Assembly (NCBI GenBank): GCA_002633005.1
Contig: NMRA01000095.1
Span: forward strand, 774,538-838,537
Length of the DNA: 64,000 nucleotides
DNA from: Phoronis australis
Taxonomy: Eukaryota > Phoronida > Phoronidae
Reading direction: 5' to 3'
In this document: positions 38,201 through 49,947 of the stretch, in pieces
How positions within the stretch are numbered: position 1 is the first letter of the stretch
How the letters are laid out: each line of letters starts with the position of its first letter
The notes under the pieces: generated by a model
Told to the model about the DNA's origin: nothing
The model's database searches: none
Seen by the model: the letters and a program-made list of their open reading frames with translations, nothing else
Position numbers and translations under genes: made by a program

Positions 38201-41200
38201 AAGAGCTTAAAAACCCCCAAGATCCACTTGCCTCCTTTACACGGAGGGATTGTGAAGTCTACAGCTGGAATGGAGACAGTGCACTCCGTTGACCGCACAA
38301 CTTGTCTGTTCAAGTCCTGAAAAGTGAAGTAAGAAATCAGTCAAAAACAAAGTGATGTTCCGATAAGACTGAGCTATTAAAACATTCTTCACTCACAACT
38401 CAGTATTTGGGTAATGGTCTGATATGACGTGCCTGAATTTTGAGAACCAGTTTTCTCCACTGAATAACGGACATCAAACTGGTTCTCAAAATACAGGCAC
38501 ATTATATCAGACTATTGCCCAGTATTTGAACATGCTGTGGCTCTTTCCAATTTGAAGCAACAAATCTGAGAAGCGTGGATATGGCACAAATTTTTAAAAG
38601 AAACTTGTATGTCGGTGGACATGACAAACTGGCACTGGGTATATTCATACACCACACTCATGTCCGTGGAGCAAAGAAAGTTTCAATAGAAGTCGTTTTT
38701 ATTCTATTTTCTTGTTTTTGGGATATTGAATTTACCATTGATATATGCAGTGCTATACAAGAAGGTTTGTTGATGCTGACAATGCAGTTGGTTGTAAAAA
38801 CAAGGTAAATGGTGGCTTAAGCACTTTGAAGATGTATTTGCTCCTAACTGCAACAATGTATAGCAGGAACTAAACGGCAATGCTATTTTACCACAATCAA
38901 CACTAAACAAAGTGCAGTTGCATTCATTAACAACCTGTAAATGTGAAAAGAAAAAATTCTGGAAATAGGTGACCTTTGCACTAATGACGTGCCTCGCGGG
39001 CTCACATGACCCGCATCATGTCACGATACTTACTGGACATGGTGCAGTGAATGGCGGAGGATGACTTTTGCCACTAAAACTCATTCTTAAAAACATTTGG
39101 CAATTTTCAACCTACTTCATATTCACATCATTGCTATATGCTATATTTCTAACCAATTTGCTCAAACAATGGCAGAGATAAGGAATTAGGGACAAGTTCC
39201 ATTTTAAGAAAACTCATGACAATCATCTATACGTGGACTGGTAACGGTATTGTACTAGTGACCCTGTCTAAGACTCACCTCCACATTGCGAACAGTAACT
39301 GCTACCTTTACACCCTCATCCTGAATGGATTCTGCCGACTGTACCTCGTTATTTTCATAATCACAATGGTCGCAAGAGAAAGAAGAGAGGATGACATTTC
39401 TGAAGTGAGGGATTCTTGTGAGAAGTAGCTTGGTAATTCCCTGCAGACAAACTGTATGTGTCTTCAAAATGGTTTAAGTATCAGTCTTTAAACTAAGGAT
39501 CCTACGAAGTATCCAAGCACAATTCAAAGGACTGCAGGGCTCAATGCTCAACATAATGTCAACTCACCAAATGCGACTGCCAAAATTCACAGATCGCCTT
39601 AACTGGAAGTGAGATCGCTAGAATAAGTAAATACCACATGCGGGGATACAAAGGTCCTCGCGTCTACAAACAACGCATAGTTGCTAACAATCAAAAAATG
39701 AAAAAAACCAGATACCTGAATTGAAAAACCACAAACTTAGAGAAAGTCACCAATAACAGCCAGGATTACTCAGGCTTTTTCTTCTTTTTAGTCAAATGAA
39801 AAATAAGAGATATATCGTAGGCTTGGTAATGACCAATTTCTCCCTTGGGTTCAATATCTCGTGCAGACTCACCTCCTGACAACTGAAGAAGAAGACGATC
39901 AGGACATATTACCGCACTATGAGTCATGGACGACTCCTTCTGATTTTGCCGAAAATTTCTAACAGTCTGTTTACAAGAACTTTCTTTAGTATTTTGAGTG
40001 CGAACTCGGACGTGTGCACAAAGACAAGGAAATTTTTATCAGGTAATCAAACAAAATCTAAGGTCATGACTTACAGGTTGCCAAATTGAGCCCTAGACTA
40101 ATTTAAATCCAAATCTGAGAATAATCAATTCTAAATTGAATTGATTAGGTAACAAGTACATTTCCAGCCACATGGGACATAAAATGACTAGCCAGCCACG
40201 GTGCTAAGCGCCAAATTACCTGTCTTTCCAAAGGCCAAAAAACCACTTCTAATTAGAGTAAAGAACAGCTGAGATCACTTTCATGACTTTGGTACTTGGC
40301 ATATTTCAAAAGTTAGTTTTCTGCGGAGCACAGATACAGCTCCTTAGGATTACATACAAGTCACAAAATTCTAAGAACCCTGAAAGTGATCCCTTAAACC
40401 TCTGACAGACTGATTAACCAACGGGCTAGCTAATTGAAAACAATGTTTGTTAAGGTTATCTCCAACCTTATTTAGTGGCCTCCATTCTAACTTGTATATA
40501 AAAAACTAAGCTTTGTCAACCAGTAAAAGTACATATTTTCTGAAAGAACAAAGACCAGGAAATATAAATATACTTTTTGTTTTTATGGTCCAATGTTATT
40601 TTTATGTAAAAACCTTTTTTAAGTCAAAATTTCATTTTTAAGAAAGGTACATTCATAGCAAAATAACCCCTCGGTCGATTTTAATGAAACATTTTTTAAA
40701 TGAAAACTTCACCAGTTACCTCAAAAATGCTGTTAGGAATTTTCGATTAGTCAGTTCGTTTGGTTTCTATGACAAATCAACTCGCAAAACGTAAGGTATT
40801 TTTTGTAAAAAATTGAAGTCATAATCCTCTTTGTCACATTACCCAAAAACTAGGCCTTTATATAAAAGTGTTCCTAAGTTCAAATAAAGTAGATTTGCCG
40901 AAGCCAAGAAAAAGCCGATTAAACTGGGAGAAGTGAAAATCACAAAGTCTTTGGTTAATTATTCAGTGAAAACTTGTTTTCGGTAGACATAACCTATACA
41001 ATCCTTAACCATGTTAGCTATTTCAACGTTCACTCGCAATGTCAACTGATTTTGCAGAGCGTAACTAACTCAGTTATCATTAAAACCTCAAATAGACGTA
41101 ATTGTTCCCAGCCAATTTTTACTGTTGTTTACGACCTACTTGCTAAGTAGGTCACAGTTCATAGCCTGCACACGTCATGTGCTGGAAGACTGATACAAAA

Positions 41201-41927
41201 CCAAGTAAGAAATGGATAACAAAAATCGAATTGGTGGTTAAAGTATGTCGTTAGCATGAGATCGAAACATCGAAATGTCAAGTTATTAATTGAATTAGGA
41301 AAGGAATTAGGGTGAGGATTTATCTCTTTTCACAACTTCCAGTGTTCATGACCACAGAGGCCTGAGGCGACTCGTAGCATTCGTTTTCAATGTCAATGGT
41401 CATATGCATGTAGACGCACAACTCCCTTAGTATCAAAACTACGCTTTGTCTTTGTTTTCTCCGGCGCCATTCAATCATAAGTACACCTCGTTGGCTCAAT
41501 GTTATGGCAGCTTTGTGACTGAAAGGACTGAGGGCATACGAAGCTGTTCTGTACCTGGCGGGAGATTCGATTTAATTGAAAGTCCTTTAAGTTTTGACCT
41601 TGGATAAGTAGTAAACAAATATCCACGCGGTTGTGCGGTTCCAAGGTGGTTCTGCTTAATCTTTTTTTCTGGCTATGCGGTATATATTTTGTATTTGAAG
41701 TTCCCCGAGAATGAAGATAAGGTATTTTGCTAGACACAAGTGAAACATTGTAAAAATGGCCAACTTTTGTGAACAAGGTGGGAGATAACCTTAAGTTAGT
41801 ACAAGAAACATAGATGTACCTGTTCATGGCAGTTCATACACAGACTCTCAATCTGGGTCAAGCCAGTCTCTTCATCAACATTAAGGTCTTTAAACACTGG
41901 TTCAGACGTTTCATCACTATCTGACAT
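32210..41927 (-). CDS. ZPR1: ZPR1 zinc-finger protein
   Basis: ZPR1 is a conserved eukaryotic protein that binds eEF1A and growth-factor receptors and moves between cytoplasm and nucleus. Twelve exons in transcript order: 41927-41820, 39440-39279, 38316-38232, 37642-37572, 36570-36484, 36331-36291, 35400-35316, 34964-34896, 34361-34134, 33789-33679, 32942-32790, 32326-32210. All phases close and give 438 aa (the human protein is 459). Two copies of the zinc-finger plus ZPR1 domain are seen: finger 1 uses Cys 30, 33, 59 and 62; finger 2 uses Cys 244, 247, 273 and 276. Each is followed by a DDPAGNSY- or DPTGNSF-type motif. An acidic linker (about 214-236) separates the halves. The start is the first [13 protein letters not shown]. 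Two introns are unusual and listed separately. It is divergent with TOMM40 and convergent with UFC1. Confidence 0.98.
35401..36290 (-). other. U12-type AT-AC intron of ZPR1
   Basis: Read on the minus strand, the intron starts ATATCCTTT, a perfect U12 AT-AC 5' splice site, and ends TCCTTAACTCATTCGTAC. TCCTTAAC is the U12 branch-site consensus, with its adenosine 11 bases before the terminal AC. With these borders exon CAGAATCC joins ATTTGCCCC to read [11 protein letters not shown], matching the ZPR1 family. No GT-AG pair keeps the frame here. Confidence 0.9.
37265..37350. mobile_element. Hairpin element of the GTTATTCAGTG family, in a ZPR1 intron
   Basis: TTTTGAGACCCAGTTTGACG and GAAAACTGTTTCTCAAAATG face each other around CTTCAGTGG. 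It is a diverged relative of the clearer copy at 38405-38512. Confidence 0.6.
37643..38231 (-). other. GC-AG intron of ZPR1
   Basis: The minus-strand 5' splice site reads GGAG|GCAAGT, the usual context of GC-AG introns, and the 3' site is TTGTTATAG. The junction makes [12 protein letters not shown], which fits the ZPR1 family, and no GT site keeps this frame nearby. Confidence 0.85.
38405..38512. mobile_element. Hairpin element of the GTTATTCAGTG family, in a ZPR1 intron
   Basis: The arms TGGTCTGATATGACGTGCCT then GAATTTTGAGAACCAGTTTT and the inverse starting AAACTGGTTCTCAAAATACA then GGCACATTATATCAGACTA pair closely around CCACTGAATAACGG. The ends GGGTAATGGTCTGATA and TATCAGACTATTGCCC are also inverted. 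It is a clear foldback of about 108 bp. Confidence 0.85.
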
Positions 41928-41964
41928 CTTCCAGAACTGAAAGAGAGTCAATGGTTGTTATCTC

Positions 41965-42195
41965 TTGATGGTGCCATAGATTCCACTAGCACCATGACCA
42001 TGATGGCGCCATAGACTCCACTAGCACCGTGACTGTGATGGCGCCATAGACTCCACTAGCACCGTGACCATGATGGCGCCATAAGCTCCACTAGCACCAT
42101 AGGCTCCACTAGCACCATGACCATGACTGCGCCATAGACTCCAATAGCACCATGACCATGATGGTGCATTAAACTGTACTAGCACCATGCGAGTA
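41965..42195. repeat. Minisatellite, about 35-bp unit, five to six copies
   Basis: The unit is near TGATGGCGCCATAGACTCCA then CTAGCACCATGACCA. GGCGCC makes each unit partly palindromic. It begins about 40 bases upstream of the ZPR1 start codon, so it lies in the promoter or 5' leader. Confidence 0.9.
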
Positions 42196-42360
42196 TACGG
42201 TATGACTAATACATTTTTGGAATCACCATGATCACCATGGCGAGATGATTCAGAAAATATTAACATCAAGTATGTACGTTCATGGAGTCGGATTGCAAAA
42301 AATAACCCAGGCACCTTTAATCGGCCCTCATCAATACACTTTATTTAGTGTATAGTTAAG

Positions 42361-43101
42361 GGTGATTAAAGGCACAGGCATCCTCAGCTTCTGATCGTCC
42401 CCAATACACTATATATGTAGTACTACAAGGCATGACACTCAGGACAAGGAATTCCACGAGTGCTTCACTTCAGCTGTCCGTATCAAACACAAAACAGGCT
42501 TTCAACAAACCATGAGGAATTCTTTCTCCCAATACCATTTACGGTGTCATGCTTCACCGAGTTCACGAGAAATTCGCGGTCAAAGCACAACAATCTTACC
42601 AAAAAGCCCGTCAGGAGCAACTCAGGTGTCCCACGTGTGTCGGTACAGAATTATCCAATGAGTTACGGATGAATGGCAATTGCCAACTTGTCACGGAAGG
42701 TTACGCAATCAAAATCTTTGACGCAATCTCTATCTAGCAAATCGGCTATTGCCGTTCATTCGTAATTCATCAGGTAATTCTGTACCGACTCACGTGGGAC
42801 ACAGGAGTTGCCCCGAACGTGCTTTTTGGGAACATTTTTGTGCTTTGACCGCGAATTTCTTGCGAACTCATTAGAGCAGGACACCGTAAATGGTATTGCC
42901 TATTGTCAGTATTAGGAGAAAGAAAAGTTCCTCATGTCATGGTTTGTTGAACTTCAGTTTTGTGAAAATTTGTAGAGTTTTGCGTTTACTATGGACGGCT
43001 GAAGTGAATCACCCGTCGAATTTCTAGTCCGGAGTGTCATACCTTGTAGTATTTTATAGTCTTGGGGACGATCAGAAGCTGAGGACGCCTGTGATTAAAG
43101 C
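42361..43101. repeat. Large foldback inverted repeat in the ZPR1-TOMM40 spacer
   Basis: The left arm (about 42361-42684) and right arm (about 42744-43101) are imperfect reverse complements around a loop of about 60 bases. Matching landmarks: CCTCAGCTTCTGATCGTCCC in the left arm against GGGACGATCAGAAGCTGAGG in the right; GTACAGAATTA against TAATTCTGTAC; and AATGGCAATTGCC against GGCTATTGCCGTT near the loop. Reading frames in both arms (for example 42460-42737) have no recognised domain. It is either a foldback transposon or an inverted duplication. Confidence 0.85.
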
Positions 43102-43207
43102 CAAGCCCAACTTGGTGCCTGTGCCTGTGGTATGCCTGGTACTGCCTACTGGTAGAGAGAGTCGAGACCCAGCAGTAGGAGAATCCAGAACCATTAAAAT
43201 TAACATG

Positions 43208-43305
43208 CAGCAGGGCCGTTATTCAGTGACTGCCCTAGTGAACCTGATTAATTAAAACACCTGGTTCTCTATCTTAATCTAGGGCTGCTATATTCGCCCA
43301 GTTCC
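43208..43305. mobile_element. Hairpin element of the GTTATTCAGTG family, upstream of TOMM40
   Basis: It begins GGGCCGTTATTCAGTGACTG, nearly the same words as bases 1-20 of the window (GGGCCGTTATTCAGTGATTG), and continues to CTGGTTCTCTATCTTAATCT. It is a degraded copy about 250 bases before the TOMM40 start. Confidence 0.7.
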
Positions 43306-43554
43306 GCGAGAACGTATTACTTCAAGATACTTTCTTACCAGTGCCAGTGGCAATGCGTTTCCCTTTAAAATGTGACTCGCCAAAACAGACGGAAATAGAT
43401 GTCGCTGCGCAAGAAGTCATGTGAGTCCGTCAGCCAATGATACTTGAGTATTTTTTGCACATGGCTGAATTGAAGAAGTTCTAGTCTAGTTAACAAAATC
43501 TGGGAAGTTTCTTATATATTGCTTTTAATAACAAGGTTTTTGAACTTTTTTGAT

Positions 43555-46500
43555 ATGGGAAACGTATTCGCAGCAGAACCTCGTTCCATGCCTGGATTAG
43601 TTCCAGCACCTTCAATGTCTGCTATAGGAGATTCCGACAAAAAAGCCGAACCGGCTCCTGCAGAATCCAAGTCGACGAATCATCCCGGGTCGTTTGAAGA
43701 TTTACATAAATCTTGCAAGGGTAATGTCAAAGCCTTCTAGTGTTTTCTCGTCGTTTCGTTACGAAATTTGGCAGTGTTTGGTGGTAGTTGCTGTTCCTGA
43801 TTTAAAGAACCTGGGCTGGGTTGCTGAAATCTGAATAAGTTGAATACAATGACGATTTCAAAATTATAATATAATTCAGTCAGCGTAGTTCGAATATCCA
43901 CTTATTTCGCTCAAAATTATATATATTTTTCTGATGGTCGACGCGTGTCAAATAAATTGAATATATACGAAGTTGGGTAGTTGACAGGTATGTGAAACTA
44001 ACCTATGTAACGAAGCATTGCCAACTGCCCATGCTATTTATGTGAATTTTTAAGAAATGCTACTTACCATTTGCCTCAAGTTAACAAGAATTAAACATAA
44101 TAGGACTTTAACCCATCTTTGGTGGAACAGTCTTTTGAGCATATAACTCCTAGTGACAGTTGTCATTCACCTATTACTAGTAATGTTTACAACAGCACGT
44201 GATATCTGCTTCGAGTCGATAAATTAATTGATTAATTAACAATGTTCAAACCTTTTTAACACAGAAAGGAGAGCATTTCTAGACTTTATTATGGTTTGAC
44301 AGTGTGCATACTAGGTGCGGAAAATAGCCTCGCGCGAAATAAGTCTCGCGCGAAATAAGTCTCGCGCGAAATAAGTGAGGGATAAACTAATGTTATTACA
44401 AATAATTTTGAATGTGTGAAATGAGGTGAGTGCTGAATAAATGGATAACTGCTGTAGCAATCCCTGATTTGTGAACTAGTTACATCCACTGAATAACAGT
44501 CCCGTAGTTCAGTAATTGCCTTTCTCAAAATCACAGACTGATACTCTCTACAGTTCAACAGTTACAATGTGATGCTTGATTAATGCTGCTTCTGGATTAT
44601 GATTTGGGAAGTTGCGCTGTCTCATTATTCAAAGCTGGGGTGGTTAAGTAAGCTCTTGCCAATATCCAGCTGAATCTGTAGACTTCGATGTTTTTTTGTC
44701 ATTTGTTCATCCTTATCAATTGCATTAAGCCAATCCTATAACTGGCGGTGCTAGTGGCCGTGTTTAAAAAACTGAATGTCACCATGCTGTCCCAAAGCAA
44801 TTAGCAGGATTCACATTCATAATGCGATCCTATATGAATAATAAACATTTACCCCCAAAAACCAGTGTTTACGTATTTGCATCCGCTTATATTGTTCATG
44901 GGTTGCCAAGTTAGTACAACCCTAAAACTAAAATGGTTAATCACTACTGAAACAGGAGTATAACTTCTCCACTGTTTTACTAATCCATGACTGTTCATTC
45001 CACACCAGACTTGTTCCCAACGCCATTCGAGGGTGCTAAGTTGCTGATTAACAAGGGACTGAGTAACCACTTCCAAGTCAGTCACACTCTGACCATGAGT
45101 TCCATGCAGCCCTCTGGCTACAGATTCGGCTGTACATATGTTGGTTCGAAACAGTTCAGTCCTGTAGAGGTAAGCGTGTCTAAATATCATTGGGAAGACC
45201 AAAGTCTGTAATTTCACCCTTGTATATCTTGACTAACAAACCTCTGAAATAAGATCATGGTTTATGTGTGTGAAGCATGGAAAATCTGACAAATGACAAA
45301 AATTTGGTTCTTTAGTGTTAATAGATTTTTATCATTTAAGAATTTCTTATTTTAGATGAATTTTTTAAAATCAGATTTTATATTTTCTTTTTGCAGGCGT
45401 TTCCAGTGCTCTTAGGTGACATGGACCCGAATGGAAATCTCAATGCTAACATTATTCACCAGTTTACAAAAAGTCTCAGGACAAAGTTTGTTGCTCAGGT
45501 ATGCACATCACTGTTGCGTGGAGCAGAATGGATTTTGTCGAAATAACAGGAACGGAGCTGTTTACAAACAGGCTTAGCTGAGTTTTGGAGTCAGAGAAAT
45601 CTGTAGAAACGCTTAGGTTGATATTGAAGCTATAAAATGGATGCCAATTTTTTAAAAAAGGGGTAATTTTTGAAGGATATTGCTGGTTTGACGTAGTTGT
45701 TGCTTATTTACAATTTACAATGGCGTCCGCTTAATATCCTACCCTCGGTTGTGACATAAATTATTATAAGTGGGATATTCCATTTAGCTGGTTTCGACTG
45801 AGCCGTGATCATAACCATTCTTACAAGCTTACTATGCTGAGAAGGGGCCTTAAAATAAGACAGGTGAACTGGAAATAACTGATTTTTACCCCAGGTACTG
45901 AGATCTGAAGGTGAAATTTCAGACGAATTGGGTTTTTAAAGTGAAAATCTTTGGTACAAATGGCAGTAAACGAGTGAGAATCAAATTTTTATGATTTTTT
46001 TAATCATGATAATATACGGAAATAAGATAATAGATCATTACATTATATGGGATATTTTGCATAAATTTAATGGGATGGGATTTGGTTTTTTGACAGTTCA
46101 TGACATCAACCGGGATATTCTATTATCTGTTGTGGCATAATTGGGTTCCATTGTACTATAGTGCTATGGCGTGGCAGGCATCACTTGCACAATATAATGA
46201 CTTTCTATTGGCTGGGTTTTCAAGTGTTAACTAGGCATGTCGACTCTTTTCCAGATACAAAGTTCAAAATGGGTTGCCTCGCAGCTCACGATGGACTACA
46301 AGGGGGACGACTTCACAAGTTCATTAACTGTTGGCAACCCAGATATTGTTAATGAGTCAGGTAAGGTGTAGTGGCAGGTATAATGAAAGATAATTCCAGA
46401 GATTCTATCTATTGTGTCACTGCCATTTCATACATGCATTGTAGAGTGGTAGAGGGCTCGTAAACATCCAATGACGTCATGGGTAACTTGATATGTCGTG

Positions 46501-49500
46501 TATGCAATATGTCGGAAAACGTTACACTTGTCTCTTGAGTGAACCAGAACTAAAACGTGAGTTTGTTGCATAAGCTTTTTGTTGCGTGTATGACTAACAA
46601 TCAAAGACTGAGAATGGGCCTCAAAATTAAAATACTGCATCTCACTTCTGTGGGTGTAAAAAGGTTATATCGTGTGTGAACTTGGTACAGTTGTGTCCAA
46701 ACACACCTTTGATCCGTGTCTTGTTTTTGTTTCCAGGTGTGCTTGTTGCTCAGTATTTACAAAGAGTGATGCCCAGCTTAGATTTGGGAGGTGAGCTGTT
46801 GTACCAGTACGGAGCCCAGCTTCCTGGTGGTGAAATAAGCATACTGACATTAGCTGGGAAATACACAGGTGAGAATACAAGGCCACTGGTGACTGTGTCT
46901 TGAATGTGAACGTTGTCGTCGTGATATTGTTCTTGTAAATAGGCTATTGTATTGTTATCTAAACGAGTTGACGAACGTTTTTGCAGGGTTTCAATCATGT
47001 CATTGGTTACCAATTTTAAATGTACAACATGGGTAAAATACACATCAGTGTGAGATGTGATATCAGGTGAGATGGAACAAGGGTACCCCCACTACTCTAA
47101 TATTAAAGATCTCTGCATACTTGAGCAAAACATCTACCTCTGGATGCATTGTTTGTCATAGGATCCCATGTAAGGATAAACATCTCCAGAAAATTGAAAT
47201 TACCTCTCAGTGTCCGGGTTATATTTGAGAACCTAGTTTTCGGACCTGTGCTTTATTTCAATATCATGTAACTGCGCCATCAATGATCATTCAGTCCAGT
47301 GTCTCCACTAAAGTCAGTTTAGCGTCACATTTTGATGGTGGCGGCCGGCCTGGGGTTAAAATTCAAGAACAATCACCAGAGGGTAGATTTTGATTACAAA
47401 ATTCTTTAGTAGGTACAGTGCACTCATGTATTTGAAATTGAGCTGAGATCTCCATTCTCCCAACATCTTTCCCACTTGTTTTTTCGAAACCAAGAAAATG
47501 GCGAAAATGGAAATTCGTGCTTGAAGAACTCATGTAAGATAAAATAAGGTCAAAACTTTGAATGTTTACAAGTTCACCAAAACCCAACCCTAATTTTGTG
47601 AATCTCCTTGTGAAGTATTCACTCTTGCATTCTTGGTTTGCTTGGCATCAATCATTGGGAAAACTACCTTTCGTCTGAATGTGCGGTAAAACCTTTTCAT
47701 TTCGGATGTAAAATCCAACACCCAAAGTTTTTCAAAATATTTTGGTTGCTATGATACGGGGCTTATATATGGCAAAGCATCAGTTTGGAATTATTGTATA
47801 TCATTTGGAATTATTGTATATCATTTGGAATTATTGTATATCATTTGGAATTATTGTATATCATTTACAATGAAAAAATAATAATTCACCTGTATGCCAT
47901 ATTGTGTCATTAATTGGTAAGGCTTGACCTTAACCTGTTCAAAATGAAAATTATTTGCTGGAAAACTCGTGGGAAATGACAACATATTATGGTTGGGAGC
48001 TGCTCCCAGGTTTTCAGTTGTAACAAAGACTTCAACAACAATGATTATTATGGAGCACACAATGGAATCATGTTATTGTCACTGGTTCCTTTTCAGGAGA
48101 CAATTGGCAGTTAAGTGTGAATGTGACGCCCAGTGCGGCTGGACTGCACGCCTGTTACTATCACAAGATTAGCAACGTTTTACAAGTTGGCTGTGAACTA
48201 GAAACAAGTCTTCGAATGCAGGAGAGCACTGCAACTCTCGGTTACCAGTACGAGATCCCTAAAGCTAATTTAACATTTCGAGGTAGGCATACTGTTTTGT
48301 AGGCTGCGTGCAAATTGAATAAAATAAGTGCCCATTTTATGAAACTTGTTGAATATTTACTGGTTCGTCATTGTATGACAATGGCGACTTTAAATTTATT
48401 AGTGCCTCTAGTGTGACATCGGTTCTATTTGTAGAAGCACCTGCAATCAGGTAGTCATTGGATCATTAGACTCCAGACTACACCATGCTTTTGAAATCCT
48501 TTTTGCTGTCCATCTATTCAGATGATAAAATGAGAGAGCATTTATTTATTAGCAACACATGGTGAATGTGAATTCCGTTATTTTCGTCGGTATCACATCA
48601 ATGAAATAACATGCTGTTGGTTGATAGAAATTTAGTTAAACAACTTAAGCTTGAAAGCGCAACAGAGTCAACTACGAGGACTAATTTTTATGCGCCCACA
48701 TATTTATATGTGGACGCATTATGCCGTCATCTCTGTCCGTCCGTCCGTCCGGGCGGCGTCCGTCCGGCGTCCGCTGCTCTATCTCCAAAACCCTTTGACA
48801 TACGTTCATGAAATTTGGCACATATGTTCCATTCATGAATGGGACGGCATGTGCGAACTTTCGGACGGATCCGACTACCGGTGTGCCCCCTAGTGGCAAT
48901 TTTAGTTTTTTACGCTTACCTTTGTATCTTCAAAAGTCCTGAACGGATTTTCATGAAATTTGGTATGTAGGCACCTATTAGTGAGATGACGCTATCCTAC
49001 TGTTTTCAGATGGATTCGACGTAGTTTGCGCCACCTAGTGGCCATTTTTACTGTTTTCGAGTCTGTATTTTTGCGTCCACCCCTCTATCAACCAAACCGC
49101 TCAAAGGATGATTGTGAAAATTGGCGTGTATGTGCTTACTATAAGGAAGACAGCTGACAATGATTTTCAGACGATTTGGACTACTGTGGCGCCTCCTAGT
49201 GGCAGTTTTGTTTTTTTGCGCCCATGGCTGTATCTCCCAAACCGTTTGCAGGATCTTTACTAAATTTAGCAAGTGTATTTATGTGATGTTGACAACGGAC
49301 GATGACGACTTTAGGATGATTCTGATTACCGGTATGCCTCTAGTGGCAATTTTAGTATTTGCCTCTAGTGGCAATTTTAGTATTTTACATTGACCTCTGT
49401 ATTTTCATAGGTCTTCAGGTGTATACTTTGTGTTACTTCGTGACTGTGAAGGAAAAGTTCCAAGTAGAAATTTGTTTCTGGCATTCTAATGCTGTGCTAA

Positions 49501-49947
49501 TCTCGTATGTTGGTAAATTTGTTTTTAATTCTATGTTTCTGTGGTGCTTTAAGCAACTGGTGTATAGGATGTGCTTGTATTATGAAGATTACTCACATTT
49601 TGCCCCTAGCCTATTGAGGAAACAATGACCATGCCTTTCCATTTTGCAAAGTATGCCCTCTACTGGCCACTTTATGGTACCAATAAACAACCCTAGAAGG
49701 ATACCGTATGCGGTGCAATTGTGGGCGCATTTCAACGCTCCGCGTTGCTCTTGTTTACTTTATGTGAACTTTTGGCATACATTGGATCCGTCTTTCCTCC
49801 ATTTCAGGTCAATTAGATACCAACTGGTGCATAGCAGCTGTTTTAGAAAAGAAGTTACTTCCTCTACCCTTCACATTCGCATTGAGCGGCTATGCAAACC
49901 ATGTCAAGTCACAATACAGGTTTGGTATAGGCATGTATCTAGGATAA
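43555..49947 (+). CDS. TOMM40: Mitochondrial import channel Tom40
   Basis: Tom40 forms the beta-barrel pore of the outer-membrane TOM complex through which nearly all imported mitochondrial proteins pass. Exons: 43555-43720, 45009-45169, 45397-45498, 46255-46360, 46737-46868, 48097-48282, 49808-49947; phases agree and give 330 aa (human about 361, with a longer Pro-rich head). The start MGNVFAAEP matches the conserved MGNV beginning; an upstream in-frame ATG at 43519 is less likely. After a Pro/Ala-rich head of about 45 residues the barrel domain follows: NKGLSNHFQVSHT, AFPVLLGDMD, LGGELLYQYG, SLRMQESTATLGYQYEIPKAN, DTNWCIAAVLEKKLLPLPF, ending in the short C-terminal strand RFGIGMYLG. It is divergent from ZPR1. 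The last intron contains a 1.04-kb repeat that ends 77 bases before the final exon. Confidence 0.98.
44336..44370. repeat. Three-copy 16-bp tandem repeat in TOMM40 intron 1
   Basis: CTCGCGCGAAATAAGT occurs three times in a row and is the most CpG-rich patch of this intron. Confidence 0.85.
44480..44545. mobile_element. Partial hairpin element of the GTTATTCAGTG family, in TOMM40 intron 1
   Basis: CACTGAATAACAGTCCCGTA then GTTCAGTAATTGCC is the loop region of the family, followed by TTTCTCAAAATCACAGACTG. Only part of the element remains. Confidence 0.6.
47784..47866. repeat. Four-copy 20-bp tandem repeat in a TOMM40 intron
   Basis: TTTGGAATTATTGTATATCA is repeated four times with no differences seen. 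Confidence 0.9.
48690..49730. mobile_element. 1.04-kb modular repeat, copy 1, in the last TOMM40 intron
   Basis: It starts ATGCGCCCACATATTTATAT and ends TTGTGGGCGCAT; ATGCGCCCACA is an exact 11-bp terminal inverted repeat. The interior is a row of at least four related modules of about 165-170 bp, each with a phrase like TATCTCCCAAACCG, then TGAAATTTGGCA, then GACGG, then CCTAGTGGCAATTTT. A second copy of almost equal length is at 51345-52387. Neither has an intact reading frame. Confidence 0.85.

Larger units (their letters stand above)
41928..43554. promoter_or_regulatory. Divergent promoter region between ZPR1 and TOMM40
   Basis: The two start codons point away from each other across 1.6 kb, so both promoters must lie here unless upstream non-coding exons extend further. 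No TATA box was identified with confidence. The spacer holds a minisatellite next to the ZPR1 start (41965-42195), a large foldback (42361-43101) and a small hairpin (43208-43305), leaving about 250 bases of non-repeat DNA before the TOMM40 ATG. Confidence 0.55.
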
